A DNA stretch of 64,000 bases from assembly GCF_008364555.1 (NCBI RefSeq), contig NZ_VTUC01000002.1, positions 186,001 through 250,000 of the forward strand. The letters are read 5' to 3'. Under the pieces are notes generated by a model. That model did not search any database. It was given only the letters and a program-made list of their open reading frames with translations, and was not told where the DNA came from. Origin of the DNA: Enterobacter vonholyi (GTDB lineage: Bacteria; Pseudomonadota; Gammaproteobacteria; Enterobacterales; Enterobacteriaceae). Shown here piece after piece: positions 1 through 11,024 of the stretch (position 1 is the first letter of the stretch; the number at the start of each line of letters is the position of its first letter). A program made the position numbers and the translations under genes.

Positions 1-1
1 A

Positions 2-391
2 AAACGTGTGGGACTTTCCCCGACGCCGTGCCTTGAGCGTGTGCGCCGACTGGAAAGACAGGGTTTCATTCAGGGCTACACTGCTCTGTTGAACCCGCAT
101 TATCTGGATGCCTCACTTCTGGTATTTGTTGAGATTACTCTGAATCGTGGTGCGCCGGATGTGTTTGAACAATTCAACGCCGCTGTACAAAAACTTGAAG
201 AAATTCAAGAGTGTCATCTGGTGTCCGGTGATTTCGACTACCTGTTGAAAACCCGAGTGCCTGATATGTCCGCCTACCGTAAGCTGCTGGGGGAAACCCT
301 GCTGCGTCTGCCAGGCGTGAACGACACCCGTACATATGTGGTGATGGAAGAGGTCAAACAGAGCAATCGTCTGGTTATTAAGACGCGCTAA
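2..391 (+). CDS. lrp: Leucine-responsive regulatory protein Lrp, 3' part (5' end outside window)
   Basis: Global transcription regulator that senses leucine and controls amino-acid metabolism, transport and fimbriae genes. The reading frame is open from base 2, so the gene enters from the left edge. About 129 residues are visible of the usual 164, so roughly 35 N-terminal residues, including the first part of the helix-turn-helix, are missing. The visible part starts inside the recognition-helix region (KRVGLSPTPCLERVRRLE) and continues through the whole RAM/AsnC ligand-binding and oligomerisation domain to the end VIKTR. The match to E. coli Lrp as I remember it is nearly exact. An internal GTG at base 8 is a valine codon, not a start. 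The gene ends in a strong hairpin before ftsK. Confidence 0.97.
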   Translation, partial: KRVGLSPTPCLERVRRLERQGFIQGYTALLNPHYLDASLLVFVEITLNRGAPDVFEQFNAAVQKLEEIQECHLVSGDFDYLLKTRVPDMSAYRKLLGETLLRLPGVNDTRTYVVMEEVKQSNRLVIKTR

Positions 392-431
392 CACGGAACA
401 GGTGCAAAATCAGCGTAGTTTGATTACACTC

Positions 432-447
432 CTGTTAATCCATACAG
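432..447. promoter_or_regulatory. LexA (SOS) box upstream of ftsK
   Basis: The 16-mer CTGTTAATCCATACAG has the CTGT and ACAG ends of the LexA consensus with the correct spacing (CTG N10 CAG), and 12 of 16 positions match. E. coli ftsK is known as the SOS gene dinH with a LexA site here. A TTGATT at 420-425 could be the -35, which would place the box over a weak -10 near 443-448. Confidence 0.8.
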
Positions 448-485
448 CAACAGTGCCGGGGAGTCCCGGCGCTGTTGTCCGTTTT
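448..485 (+). terminator. Rho-independent terminator of lrp
   Basis: The stem arms 448-460 and 465-477 pair over 13 bp with one G-U pair and a GAGT loop, followed by TCCGTTTT. The 5' arm starts at the base after the LexA box. Confidence 0.85.
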
Positions 486-526
486 AGCAAAAAGGCAGGA
501 TATGCCTGATACCTGGAGAGCCTTTT

Positions 527-3500
527 TTGAGCCAGGAATACACTGAAGACAAAGAAGTCACACTATCGAAGCTAAGCAGCGGACGTCGTCTCCTCGAGGC
601 TTTGCTGATTGTTATTGCCCTTTTTGCCGTCTGGCTGATGGCAGCCTTATTCAGTTTCAATCCTTCAGATCCCAGCTGGTCACAAACTGCATGGCATGAG
701 CCTATCCATAATTTAGGCGGTGTCCCTGGTGCCTGGCTGGCGGATACGCTGTTTTTCATTTTCGGTGTGATGGCCTACACCCTCCCCGTTATTATCATTG
801 GCGGCTGCTGGTTTGCGTGGCGTCATCGTCAGAACGATGATTACATCGACTATTTCGCCGTGTCGCTGCGCCTGATTGGCGCGCTGGCGCTGATCCTTAC
901 TTCGTGCGGGCTAGCGGCAATCAATGCGGATGATATCTGGTACTTCGCCTCTGGCGGTGTAATCGGCAGCTTACTCAGTTCTGCGCTACAGCCGATGCTG
1001 CACAGCAGCGGCGGCACGCTGGCGCTGCTGTGCATTTGGGCGGCCGGGCTAACGCTATTTACCGGCTGGTCCTGGGTGAGCATTGCCGAGAAAATTGGTA
1101 GTTTTATCCTCACCATTCTGACCTTCGCCAGCAACCGTACCCGCCGTGACGATACGTGGGTTGATGAAGACGAGTACGAAGATGAAGAGGAAGATGACGC
1201 GCCTGTGCAGCGTCGCGAATCTCGTCGCGCGCGTATTCTGCGCGGCGCGCTGGCGCGTCGTCAGCGTGTTGCTGAGAAATTTGCCAACCCGCTAGGTCGT
1301 AAAACCGATGAGGCGCTCTTCTCCGGTAAACGCATGGATGAAGACGAGCAGGTGGCGTATCGCGCTGCGGGTGTCGCAGTCGATCCTGACGATGTGCTCT
1401 TCTCTGGCAGCCGGGCCACGCCCGGGGACTTTGACGAATACGACCCGCTGTTAAACGGTCACTCGGTCACTGAACCGGTTGCGGCAGCCGCAGCCGCGAC
1501 AACCGCAGCGCAGGCGTATGCCGCGCCTGTCGACGCCGTGATGCCATCCGCGCCGGTTTCGCCGCCGGAATCCGTTATTCAGCAACCTCAGGTTGACTGG
1601 CAGACTGCTCCCGGTGTTCACACGCCGGAGCCCGTTATCGCGCCTGAACCAGAGAGCTATGTCCCTGTGCAGCAGGAGCAGTGGCAGCAGCCATATCAGC
1701 CGCCGCAGCCTGCGTATGAACCGCAAGATTACCCTCACTTTGAACAGCCTGTGGCCCAGCCGTATCAGGAGTATGTGCCAGAACCGGTTGAACCTGTGCA
1801 GCCTCATGTAGCGCCGCAGCCTGAACCTGAAATCGTGGAAGAGGTGAAGCCTGCCCGTCCACCGCTGTACTATTTTGAAGAAGTCGAAGAGCGCCGCGCG
1901 CGTGAACGCGAACAGCTGGCCGCCTGGTATCAGCCTGTGCCTGAACCGGTGCAGGAGCCGGTGACGAAAGCGCCTTCTGTCCCAGTTCCACCGGTCGACT
2001 CGACACCTGTAGTTGCACCCGTAGCGGAAAGCGTGAAGCAGGCTACCGCGGCCGCTGCCGTGGCTGCACCTGTCTTTAGCCTGGCAACAGGGGGCGCGCC
2101 ACGTCCTCAGGTGAAGGAGGGGATTGGTCCGCAACTGCCTCGTCCTAACCGCGTTCGCGTACCAACCCGTCGTGAACTTGCCTCTTATGGTATCAAGCTG
2201 CCTTCCCAGCGCATGGCAGAAGAGAAAGCGCGCGAGCCAGAGTACGAAGATGACGCCGATGAGATGCAACAGGACGAGCTGGCCCGCCAGTTCGCCGCGC
2301 AGCAGAATCAACGCTACGGTGAAGAATATCAGCACGGTGAACCTGTGCCTGAAGACGAAGATGACGCTGCAGAAGCGGAATTAGCGCGCCAGTTCGCCGC
2401 CACCCAGCAGCAGCGTTATTCCGGTGAACAACCGGCTGGTGCAAATCCGTTCTCACTGTCTGATTTTGAATTCTCGCCGATGAAGGATCTGGTGGATGAT
2501 GGCCCGAGCGAGCCTTTATTTACCCCGAGCGTGATGCCGGAAGTTGAGCCTGTGCGCCAGCAGCCAGCACCACAGGCCTATGCACAGCCGCAACAACCTG
2601 TTCATCAGCCGTATGCGCAGCCGCAGCAGCCCGTTCAGCAGCCATATGCGCAACCGCAACAACCAGTTCAGCAACCGCAGCCGCCGCAGTTCCAGCAGCC
2701 TGCGCCTCAGCAGCAAGAGAGCCTGATTCACCCGCTGCTGATGCGTAACGGTGACAGCCGTCCGCTGCAGCGTCCAAGCACGCCGCTGCCGTCTCTTGAT
2801 CTGTTAACGCCGCCGCCGTCGGAAGTGGAACCCGTCGATACCTTCGCGCTGGAGCAGATGGCGCGTCTGGTGGAAGCCCGTCTGGCCGACTTCCGTATCA
2901 AGGCTGACGTGGTGAACTACTCGCCGGGCCCTGTTATCACCCGTTTTGAACTGAACCTGGCGCCAGGCGTTAAAGCCGCGCGTATTTCTAACCTGTCCCG
3001 CGACCTGGCGCGTTCCTTGTCGACCGTTGCGGTACGTGTGGTGGAAGTGATACCGGGCAAACCTTACGTTGGTCTTGAGCTGCCGAACAAGAAACGTCAG
3101 ACCGTCTACCTGCGTGAAGTGCTGGATAACACCAAATTCCGCGATAACCCATCCCCGCTGACAGTGGTGCTGGGTAAAGATATCGCTGGCGATCCGGTGG
3201 TGGCAGACCTCGCAAAAATGCCTCACCTGCTGGTCGCGGGTACTACCGGTTCCGGTAAGTCTGTCGGTGTGAACGCCATGATCCTCAGCATGCTCTATAA
3301 AGCGCAGCCGGAAGATGTGCGTTTCATCATGATCGACCCGAAAATGCTCGAACTTTCGGTCTACGAAGGCATCCCGCATCTGCTGACCGAAGTGGTCACC
3401 GACATGAAAGACGCCGCCAACGCCCTGCGCTGGAGCGTCAATGAGATGGAACGCCGCTACAAGCTGATGTCTGCGTTGGGCGTACGTAATCTGGCCGGTT

Positions 3501-4258
3501 ATAACGAGAAAATCGCCCAGGCTATGCGTATGGGACGTCCGATCCCGGATCCTTACTGGAAGCCAGGTGACAGCATGGATGCCCAGCATCCGGTGCTGGA
3601 AAAACTGCCTTATATCGTCGTGCTGGTCGATGAATTCGCTGACCTGATGATGACCGTTGGTAAGAAAGTGGAAGAGTTGATTGCCCGTCTGGCGCAGAAA
3701 GCGCGTGCGGCTGGTATTCACCTTGTGCTGGCGACCCAGCGTCCTTCCGTGGACGTTATCACTGGTCTTATCAAAGCGAACATTCCGACGCGTATCGCCT
3801 TTACCGTATCAAGCAAAATTGACTCCCGTACCATTCTTGATCAGGGCGGCGCAGAGTCGCTGCTGGGAATGGGGGACATGCTCTATTCCGGCCCGAACTC
3901 CACTTCTCCGGTGCGTGTTCACGGTGCGTTTGTCCGCGACGAGGAAGTTCACGCTGTCGTGCAGGACTGGAAAGCGCGCGGTCGTCCACAATATATTGAC
4001 GGCATTACCAGCGATACGGAAAGCGAAGGCGGCGGCGGTGGCTTCGACGGTGGTGAAGAGCTGGATCCGTTATTCGATCAGGCGGTTAACTTCGTTACCG
4101 AAAAACGCAAAGCGTCCATCTCAGGCGTGCAGCGTCAATTCCGCATCGGCTATAACCGCGCAGCGCGTATCATCGAGCAGATGGAAGCGCAGGGCATTGT
4201 GAGCGAGCAGGGGCATAACGGTAACCGCGAGGTGCTGGCGCCGCCGCCGTTTGATTAA
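527..4258 (+). CDS. ftsK: Cell-division DNA translocase FtsK
   Basis: Inner-membrane septal protein that pumps DNA and activates XerCD recombination at dif, coupling chromosome segregation to division. It has 1243 residues against about 1329 in E. coli. The N-terminal domain (about 1-200) carries the membrane segments. A long Pro/Gln/Glu-rich linker (about 210-790) contains tandem repeats and two copies of an ELARQFAA motif at 584 and 618. The motor has Walker A GTTGSGKS at 905-912 and Walker B LVDE at 1033-1036. A winged-helix gamma domain for KOPS recognition forms roughly the last 65 residues. The start is TTG at 527, chosen because the protein then begins [11 protein letters not shown] as in E. 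coli and GGAGAG lies at 515-520. The shorter length appears to come from the linker. Confidence 0.98.
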   Translation: MSQEYTEDKEVTLSKLSSGRRLLEALLIVIALFAVWLMAALFSFNPSDPSWSQTAWHEPIHNLGGVPGAWLADTLFFIFGVMAYTLPVIIIGGCWFAWRHRQNDDYIDYFAVSLRLIGALALILTSCGLAAINADDIWYFASGGVIGSLLSSALQPMLHSSGGTLALLCIWAAGLTLFTGWSWVSIAEKIGSFILTILTFASNRTRRDDTWVDEDEYEDEEEDDAPVQRRESRRARILRGALARRQRVAEKFANPLGRKTDEALFSGKRMDEDEQVAYRAAGVAVDPDDVLFSGSRATPGDFDEYDPLLNGHSVTEPVAAAAAATTAAQAYAAPVDAVMPSAPVSPPESVIQQPQVDWQTAPGVHTPEPVIAPEPESYVPVQQEQWQQPYQPPQPAYEPQDYPHFEQPVAQPYQEYVPEPVEPVQPHVAPQPEPEIVEEVKPARPPLYYFEEVEERRAREREQLAAWYQPVPEPVQEPVTKAPSVPVPPVDSTPVVAPVAESVKQATAAAAVAAPVFSLATGGAPRPQVKEGIGPQLPRPNRVRVPTRRELASYGIKLPSQRMAEEKAREPEYEDDADEMQQDELARQFAAQQNQRYGEEYQHGEPVPEDEDDAAEAELARQFAATQQQRYSGEQPAGANPFSLSDFEFSPMKDLVDDGPSEPLFTPSVMPEVEPVRQQPAPQAYAQPQQPVHQPYAQPQQPVQQPYAQPQQPVQQPQPPQFQQPAPQQQESLIHPLLMRNGDSRPLQRPSTPLPSLDLLTPPPSEVEPVDTFALEQMARLVEARLADFRIKADVVNYSPGPVITRFELNLAPGVKAARISNLSRDLARSLSTVAVRVVEVIPGKPYVGLELPNKKRQTVYLREVLDNTKFRDNPSPLTVVLGKDIAGDPVVADLAKMPHLLVAGTTGSGKSVGVNAMILSMLYKAQPEDVRFIMIDPKMLELSVYEGIPHLLTEVVTDMKDAANALRWSVNEMERRYKLMSALGVRNLAGYNEKIAQAMRMGRPIPDPYWKPGDSMDAQHPVLEKLPYIVVLVDEFADLMMTVGKKVEELIARLAQKARAAGIHLVLATQRPSVDVITGLIKANIPTRIAFTVSSKIDSRTILDQGGAESLLGMGDMLYSGPNSTSPVRVHGAFVRDEEVHAVVQDWKARGRPQYIDGITSDTESEGGGGGFDGGEELDPLFDQAVNFVTEKRKASISGVQRQFRIGYNRAARIIEQMEAQGIVSEQGHNGNREVLAPPPFD
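2579..2677 (+). repeat. Three 33-bp tandem repeats inside the ftsK linker
   Basis: Three consecutive in-frame copies encode YAQPQQPV(H/Q)QP, at FtsK residues 685-717. The copies differ at synonymous positions and at one H/Q codon, so this is not a recent perfect duplication. Such Pro/Gln repeats are typical of the disordered FtsK linker. Confidence 0.9.
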
Positions 4259-4307
4259 CCTTCAGCGTTTGCAAAGAAGGGTAAATCAGCCAAAATTAAG
4301 CATTTTC

Positions 4308-4338
4308 TTCTGTCGCCTGCCTTCGGGCAGGTCCAGAA
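4308..4338 (+). other. Stem-loop with TTCG loop between ftsK and lolA
   Basis: CCTGCC (4316-4321), loop TTCG, GGCAGG (4326-4331), with an outer TTCTG/CAGAA pairing (4308-4312 and 4334-4338). There is no T-run after it, so it is probably an mRNA structure between genes rather than an intrinsic terminator. Confidence 0.6.
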
Positions 4339-4386
4339 TAGAAGACGGAAATCCCATATCGGGAAGACGTATTTTAAGGAATAACA

Positions 4387-5001
4387 ATGAAAAAAATCGC
4401 CATCGCCTGTGCATTACTCACCAGTTTTGTTGCCAGCAGCGTCTGGGCTGATGCAGCCAGCGACCTTAAAAGCCGACTGGATAAAGTAAGCAGCTTCCAC
4501 GCCAGCTTCACGCAAAAAGTGACGGACGGCAGCGGCAACGCGGTGCAGGAAGGCCAGGGAGATTTGTGGGTAAAACGCCCAAATCTGTTCAACTGGCACA
4601 TGACCCAGCCGGATGAGAGCATCCTGGTGTCTGACGGTAAAACCTTATGGTTCTACAACCCGTTCGTTGAGCAGGCTACTGCGACCTGGCTGAAAGATGC
4701 CACCAGCAATACGCCGTTTATGCTGATTGCCCGAAACCAGGCCAGCGACTGGCAGCAGTACAATATTAAACAGACGGGTGACGAGTTCGTCCTGACGCCG
4801 AAAGGCAGCAACGGCAACCTGAAGCAGTTCACCATTAACGTGAGCACCAACGGTACCATTAATCAGTTCGGCGCGGTTGAGCAGGACGATCAGCGCAGCA
4901 GCTACCAGCTTAAATCTCAGCAGAACGGCGCCGTTGATGCATCGAAATTCACCTTTACCCCGCCGAAGGGCGTGACGGTGGACGACCAACGCAATAAGTA
5001 A
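4387..5001 (+). CDS. lolA: Periplasmic outer-membrane lipoprotein carrier LolA
   Basis: LolA takes lipoproteins released by LolCDE at the inner membrane and carries them across the periplasm to LolB. It has 204 residues, the usual family length. A Sec signal peptide covers residues 1-21 ([21 protein letters not shown]) and the mature protein starts [10 protein letters not shown]. The body matches the E. coli LolA beta-barrel closely. The RBS AAGGA is at 4376-4380, six bases before the ATG. It sits 128 bp after ftsK and 9 bp before rarA, so lolA and rarA are probably co-transcribed. Confidence 0.97.
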   Translation: MKKIAIACALLTSFVASSVWADAASDLKSRLDKVSSFHASFTQKVTDGSGNAVQEGQGDLWVKRPNLFNWHMTQPDESILVSDGKTLWFYNPFVEQATATWLKDATSNTPFMLIARNQASDWQQYNIKQTGDEFVLTPKGSNGNLKQFTINVSTNGTINQFGAVEQDDQRSSYQLKSQQNGAVDASKFTFTPPKGVTVDDQRNK

Positions 5002-5010
5002 GAGGCGTGA

Positions 5011-6354
5011 GTGGGCAATCTGTCGCTCGATTTTTCAGATAACGCGTTTCAACCTCTGGCCGCCCGTATGCGGCCAGAAAATTTAGCGCAGTACATCGGC
5101 CAGCAGCACCTGCTGGCTGCCGGTAAGCCATTGCCACGCGCCATTGAGGCCGGGCATCTTCACTCCATGATCCTCTGGGGGCCCCCTGGCACCGGCAAGA
5201 CCACGCTTGCAGAAGTGATCGCCCGCTATGCCAACGCGGACGTTGAACGCATCTCGGCGGTGACCTCCGGCGTGAAGGAGATCCGTGAGGCGATCGAGCG
5301 TGCGCGGCAGAACCGCAATGCCGGGCGGCGCACCATCCTCTTCGTGGACGAAGTCCACCGCTTCAACAAGAGCCAGCAGGATGCCTTCCTGCCGCATATT
5401 GAAGACGGCACGATCTTCTTCATCGGCGCGACCACCGAGAATCCGTCGTTTGAATTGAACTCGGCGCTACTCTCCCGCGCGCGCGTTTATCTGCTCAAAT
5501 CGCTGACCACCGAGGATATTGAAAAGGTTCTCACCCAGGCGATGGACGACAAAGCGCGCGGCTACGGCGGGCAGGATATCGTTCTGCCCGACGACACGCG
5601 TCGTGCGATTGCGGAGCTGGTCAACGGCGATGCGCGTCGGGCGCTGAATACGCTGGAAATGATGGCCGATATGGCCGAAGTCGACGATGCCGGGAAGCGG
5701 GTGCTTAAACCGGAATTGCTCACCGAAATTGCTGGTGAACGCAGCGCCCGTTTCGACAATAAAGGCGACCGTTTTTACGACCTGATCTCGGCGCTGCATA
5801 AGTCGGTACGCGGCAGCGCGCCGGATGCGGCGCTTTACTGGTACGCGCGCATTATCACTGCGGGCGGCGATCCGTTGTATGTCGCGCGCCGCTGTCTGGC
5901 GATTGCGTCTGAAGATGTTGGCAATGCCGATCCACGCGCTATGCAGGTCGCGCTGTCGGCCTGGGACTGCTTCACCCGCGTTGGACCCGCGGAGGGCGAA
6001 CGTGCCATTGCGCAGGCGATTGTTTATTTGGCCTGCGCGCCGAAAAGCAATGCGGTTTATACCGCGTTTAAAGCGGCAATGTCGGATGCGCGTGAACGCC
6101 CGGACTACGATGTGCCGGTTCATCTGCGTAATGCACCGACCAAACTGATGAAAGAGATGGGGTATGGGCAGGAGTACCGCTACGCTCATGATGAACCCAA
6201 TGCCTACGCCGCAGGGGAGGAATATTTCCCGCAGGAGATGGCACAAACGCGCTATTATCGCCCCACAAACAGAGGTCTTGAAGGCAAGATTGGTGAAAAG
6301 CTCACCTGGCTCGCCGGACAGGATCAAAATAGCCCTATAAAACGCTACCGTTAG
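5011..6354 (+). CDS. rarA: Replication-associated recombination ATPase RarA
   Basis: AAA+ ATPase related to RuvB and clamp loaders that acts at stalled replication forks (MgsA/RarA, yeast Mgs1 and human WRNIP1 family). It has 447 residues, the same as E. coli. Walker A GPPGTGKT is at 57-64 and Walker B DEVH at 113-116. The C-terminal tetramerisation region follows the AAA+ core and the protein ends NSPIKRYR. The start is GTG at 5011, giving GNLSLDFSD as in E. coli (SNLSLDFSD). An overlapping GTG at 5007 is in another frame. The RBS AGAGG (5001-5005) overlaps the lolA stop codon. Confidence 0.97.
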   Translation: MGNLSLDFSDNAFQPLAARMRPENLAQYIGQQHLLAAGKPLPRAIEAGHLHSMILWGPPGTGKTTLAEVIARYANADVERISAVTSGVKEIREAIERARQNRNAGRRTILFVDEVHRFNKSQQDAFLPHIEDGTIFFIGATTENPSFELNSALLSRARVYLLKSLTTEDIEKVLTQAMDDKARGYGGQDIVLPDDTRRAIAELVNGDARRALNTLEMMADMAEVDDAGKRVLKPELLTEIAGERSARFDNKGDRFYDLISALHKSVRGSAPDAALYWYARIITAGGDPLYVARRCLAIASEDVGNADPRAMQVALSAWDCFTRVGPAEGERAIAQAIVYLACAPKSNAVYTAFKAAMSDARERPDYDVPVHLRNAPTKLMKEMGYGQEYRYAHDEPNAYAAGEEYFPQEMAQTRYYRPTNRGLEGKIGEKLTWLAGQDQNSPIKRYR

Positions 6355-6425
6355 TTCAATCGTTGCGGTAATGTTGGCGTAGTATCCTTGTGGCCGCAGG
6401 CTGTGGTCACATTTCCCTATTTTAA

Positions 6426-7739
<1,314 letters not shown>

Positions 7740-7754
7740 TATTTGTCTTAAAAC

Positions 7755-7782
7755 AAAAAAGCGCCTCAGGGCGCTTTTTTTT
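7755..7782 (+). terminator. Terminator of serS
   Basis: GCGCC (7761-7765), loop TCAG, GGCGC (7770-7774), flanked by an A-run and followed by eight T. Confidence 0.9.
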
Positions 7783-7793
7783 ATGCTTATGAA

Positions 7794-7807
7794 TTGATAC
7801 GACGCAA
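7794..7807. promoter_or_regulatory. Candidate FNR box upstream of dmsA
   Basis: TTGAT ACGA CGCAA matches the FNR consensus TTGAT N4 ATCAA at 8 of 10 positions. Anaerobic activation of dmsABC by FNR is established in E. coli. Confidence 0.65.
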
Positions 7808-7831
7808 TACCCCCTCCCTCTAAAGTAGTAA

Positions 7832-7838
7832 TACTCCT
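7832..7838 (+). promoter_or_regulatory. Candidate NarL heptamer upstream of dmsA
   Basis: TACTCCT is a full match to the NarL heptamer TACYYMT. Nitrate repression of dms through NarL is known in E. coli. A 7-mer alone is weak evidence; position and context support it. Confidence 0.5.
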
Positions 7839-7879
7839 CCGAATGAAAGTCAGCATAAAACGCTGATAACGAAAATATT

Positions 7880-7903
7880 CGTTATATATAAAACTACATA
7901 GCG
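7880..7903. promoter_or_regulatory. ModE-binding palindrome upstream of dmsA
   Basis: CGTTATATA, six bases, TACATAGCG: two half-sites of form CGYTATRTA in inverted orientation. This fits the known molybdate-ModE site of the E. coli dms promoter, where ModE with molybdate influences expression of this molybdoenzyme. Confidence 0.75.
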
Positions 7904-7950
7904 GTTTGCGCCGCCTCTCTTTTCTTTGTGAGCAACCAAAGTGAGTCTCT

Positions 7951-10395
7951 ATGAAAATCAACGCGCCTGAAGCATTAATGGCTGCCGAGGTCACTCGCCG
8001 TGGTTTGATGAAAACCACGGCTATAGGCGGCCTGGCCGTAGCCAGCAGTGCCTTCACGCTCCCCTTTACCCGACTGGCGTCGGCGGCTGATGCTCTGTCT
8101 CCGGCCACTTCCCCGGAAAAAGTGGTGTGGAGTGCCTGTACCGTCAACTGCGGTAGCCGTTGTCCGCTGCGTATGCATGTGGTGGATGGTGAAATTAAAT
8201 ATATCGAAACCGACAATACCGGGGACGATAACTACGAAGGGTTACATCAGGTCCGTGCCTGCCTGCGCGGTCGCTCCATGCGTCGTCGTGTCTATAATCC
8301 TGACCGCCTGAAATACCCGATGAAGCGCGTCGGTAAGCGTGGGGAAGGGAAGTTCGAGCGGATTAGCTGGGATGAAGCCTACGATATCATTGCCACTAAC
8401 ATGCAGCGTTTGATTAAAGAGTACGGCAACGAATCCATCTACCTGAACTACGGTACCGGGACGCTTGGCGGCACGCTGACCCGTTCCTGGCCACCGGGTA
8501 AAACGCTGGTGGCGCGCCTGATGAACTGCTGCGGCGGTTATCTCAATCACTATGGTGACTACTCATCGGCGCAGATTGCTGCTGGCCTGAACTACACCTA
8601 TGGCGGCTGGGCGGACGGAAACAGCCCGTCTGATATCGAAAATAGTAAGCTGGTGGTGCTGTTCGGCAATAACCCGGGTGAAACCCGCATGAGCGGCGGT
8701 GGGGTAACCTACTACCTCGAACAGGCCCGCGCCAAATCCAATGCCCGCATGATCATCATCGACCCACGCTACACTGACACCGGCGCCGGACGTGAAGACG
8801 AGTGGATCCCCATTCGTCCGGGGACCGACGCGGCGCTGGTCTCCGCCCTGGCGTGGGTGATGATCACTGAGAATCTTGTCGATCAGCCTTTCCTGGATAA
8901 ATACTGCGTCGGCTATGACGAGAAAACTCTGCCAGCCAGCGCGCCGGCAAACGGTCACTACAAGGCGTATATTCTCGGACAGGGCAGCGACGGCGTGGCG
9001 AAAACGCCGGAGTGGGCGTCCACCATCACCGGCATCCCGGCTGATCGTATCGTTCAGCTGGCGCGTGAAATTGGTTCAGCCAAACCGGCCTATATCAGCC
9101 AGGGCTGGGGTCCGCAGCGTCATGCGAACGGCGAAATCGCGACCCGTGCCATCTCCATGCTCTCCATTCTGACCGGCAACGTCGGCATTCACGGCGGTAA
9201 CACCGGCGCGCGTGAAGGTTCATATGAAGTGCCGTTCGAACGTATGCCGACGCTGGATAACCCGGTTCAGACCAGCATCTCCATGTTTATGTGGACCGAT
9301 GCGATTGAACGCGGCCCGGAAATGACCGCCCTGCGCGACGGCGTGCGCGGCAAGGACAAGCTGGACGTGCCGATCAAGATGATCTGGAACTATGCCGGTA
9401 ACTGCCTCATCAACCAGCATTCAGAAATCAACCGTACCCATGAAATCCTGCAGGACGACAAGAAGTGCGAGATGATTGTGGTGATCGACTGCCACATGAC
9501 CTCTTCGGCGAAATATGCCGATATCCTGCTGCCAGACTGCACCGCCTCTGAGCAGATGGATTTCGCGCTGGATGCATCCTGCGGCAACATGTCCTACGTG
9601 ATTTTTACCGACCAGGCGATTAAACCGCGCTTTGAGTGCAAAACCATTTATGAGATGACCTCCGAGCTGGCGAAACGTCTTGGCGTTGAGCAGCAGTTTA
9701 CTGAGGGGCGGACTCAGGAAGGGTGGATGCGCCATCTGCATGAACTCTCCCGTAAGGCCATTCCTGACCTGCCGGACTTTGACACCTTCCGCAAGCAGGG
9801 GATGTACAAACAGCGCGATCCGGAAGGGCACCACGTGGCGTACAAAGCGTTCCGTGAAGATCCGCAGGCGAACCCGCTGACCACGCCGTCGGGCAAAATC
9901 GAAATCTATTCCGAAGAGTTGGCAAAAATTGCGTCAACCTGGGAACTGCCGGAAGGGGACGTTATCGATCCGCTGCCGATCTACACGCCGGGCTTTGAAA
10001 ACTACAACGATCCGCTGACGGCGAAATTCCCGCTGCAGCTGACCGGCTTCCACTACAAAGCGCGTGTTCACTCTACCTACGGTAACGTCGACGTGCTGAA
10101 AGCCGCCTGCCGACAGGAGATGTGGATCAACCCGATGGATGCCAAAGCGCGAGGCATCAGCAATGGCGATCGCGTGCGGATCTTCAACGGTCGCGGCGAG
10201 GTTCACATTGAAGCCAAAGTGACGCCGCGCATGATGCCAGGCGTAGTGGCGCTGGGTGAAGGTGCCTGGTATAGCCCTGATGCAAACCGCATCGACCAGG
10301 CTGGCAGTATTAACGTACTGACCACGCAGCGTCCGTCGCCGCTGGCGAAAGGCAACCCATCCCACACAAACCTTGTCCAGGTTGAAAAGGTTTAA
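7951..10395 (+). CDS. dmsA: Anaerobic DMSO reductase catalytic subunit DmsA
   Basis: Molybdo-bis(MGD) subunit that reduces DMSO and related S- or N-oxides as terminal acceptors of anaerobic respiration, on the outer face of the inner membrane. It has 814 residues, the E. coli length. The N-terminus is a Tat signal (TRRGLMK, Arg pair at 16-17, hydrophobic stretch to about 45). The Fe-S motif C63-x3-C67-x3-C71 follows, then the molybdopterin oxidoreductase domain with the YGDYSS stretch that holds the Mo-ligand serine in the family, and a C-terminal dinucleotide-binding domain. GTGAG at 7941-7945 is a modest RBS. It is the first gene of dmsABC and needs the DmsD chaperone, which is not in this window. 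Confidence 0.97.
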   Translation: MKINAPEALMAAEVTRRGLMKTTAIGGLAVASSAFTLPFTRLASAADALSPATSPEKVVWSACTVNCGSRCPLRMHVVDGEIKYIETDNTGDDNYEGLHQVRACLRGRSMRRRVYNPDRLKYPMKRVGKRGEGKFERISWDEAYDIIATNMQRLIKEYGNESIYLNYGTGTLGGTLTRSWPPGKTLVARLMNCCGGYLNHYGDYSSAQIAAGLNYTYGGWADGNSPSDIENSKLVVLFGNNPGETRMSGGGVTYYLEQARAKSNARMIIIDPRYTDTGAGREDEWIPIRPGTDAALVSALAWVMITENLVDQPFLDKYCVGYDEKTLPASAPANGHYKAYILGQGSDGVAKTPEWASTITGIPADRIVQLAREIGSAKPAYISQGWGPQRHANGEIATRAISMLSILTGNVGIHGGNTGAREGSYEVPFERMPTLDNPVQTSISMFMWTDAIERGPEMTALRDGVRGKDKLDVPIKMIWNYAGNCLINQHSEINRTHEILQDDKKCEMIVVIDCHMTSSAKYADILLPDCTASEQMDFALDASCGNMSYVIFTDQAIKPRFECKTIYEMTSELAKRLGVEQQFTEGRTQEGWMRHLHELSRKAIPDLPDFDTFRKQGMYKQRDPEGHHVAYKAFREDPQANPLTTPSGKIEIYSEELAKIASTWELPEGDVIDPLPIYTPGFENYNDPLTAKFPLQLTGFHYKARVHSTYGNVDVLKAACRQEMWINPMDAKARGISNGDRVRIFNGRGEVHIEAKVTPRMMPGVVALGEGAWYSPDANRIDQAGSINVLTTQRPSPLAKGNPSHTNLVQVEKV

Positions 10396-10405
10396 GGAGT
10401 AACCG

Positions 10406-11023
10406 ATGACAACCCAGTATGGATTTTTTATTGATTCCAGCCGTTGCACCGGGTGCAAAACCTGCGAGCTGGCCTGTAAAGATTACAAAGACCTGACCCC
10501 TGACGTCAGCTTCCGCCGTATTTATGAATACGCCGGGGGGGACTGGCAGGAAGATAACGGCGTCTGGCATCAGAACGTTTTTGCCTATTACCTGTCAATT
10601 GCCTGTAACCACTGTGAAGATCCGGCCTGTACTAAGGTCTGCCCGAGCGGGGCGATGCACAAGCGTGAAGACGGTTTTGTGGTGGTGGACGAAGATGTCT
10701 GCATCGGCTGTCGGTACTGCCATATGGCGTGCCCGTACGGCGCGCCGCAGTACAATGCCGCCAAAGGTCATATGACCAAATGCGATGGCTGCCACACCCG
10801 CGTAGCGGACGGCAAAAAGCCGATTTGCGTCGAGTCCTGCCCGCTGCGCGCGCTGGACTTCGGTCCGATTGAAGAGCTGCGTCAAAAACACGGGCAGCTC
10901 GCTGCCGTGGCGCCGCTGCCGTCTGCGCACTTCACGAAGCCGAGCATTGTAATTAAACCTAACGCCAACAGCCGTCCTACAGGGGACACCACCGGCTACC
11001 TGGCAAATCCGAAGGAGGTGTGA
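10406..11023 (+). CDS. dmsB: DMSO reductase iron-sulfur subunit DmsB
   Basis: Electron-transfer subunit carrying four [4Fe-4S] clusters from DmsC to DmsA. It has 205 residues. Four ferredoxin-type cysteine groups are visible: C14-x2-C17-x2-C20-x3-C24, then CNHCEDPACTKVCP, CIGCRYCHMACP and CDGCHTRV...CVESCP. It has no signal peptide of its own and travels with DmsA through Tat. The RBS AAGGAG at 10394-10399 overlaps the dmsA stop codon, indicating coupled translation. Confidence 0.97.
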   Translation: MTTQYGFFIDSSRCTGCKTCELACKDYKDLTPDVSFRRIYEYAGGDWQEDNGVWHQNVFAYYLSIACNHCEDPACTKVCPSGAMHKREDGFVVVDEDVCIGCRYCHMACPYGAPQYNAAKGHMTKCDGCHTRVADGKKPICVESCPLRALDFGPIEELRQKHGQLAAVAPLPSAHFTKPSIVIKPNANSRPTGDTTGYLANPKEV

Positions 11024-11024
11024 G

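Noticed and set aside
2579-2677. CRISPR-like array
   Set aside because: The repeats are directly adjacent, in frame and inside ftsK; there are no spacers.
2804-3721. 305-codon open frame opposite the ftsK motor domain
   Set aside because: Antisense shadow; ftsK motor motifs are clear on the + strand.
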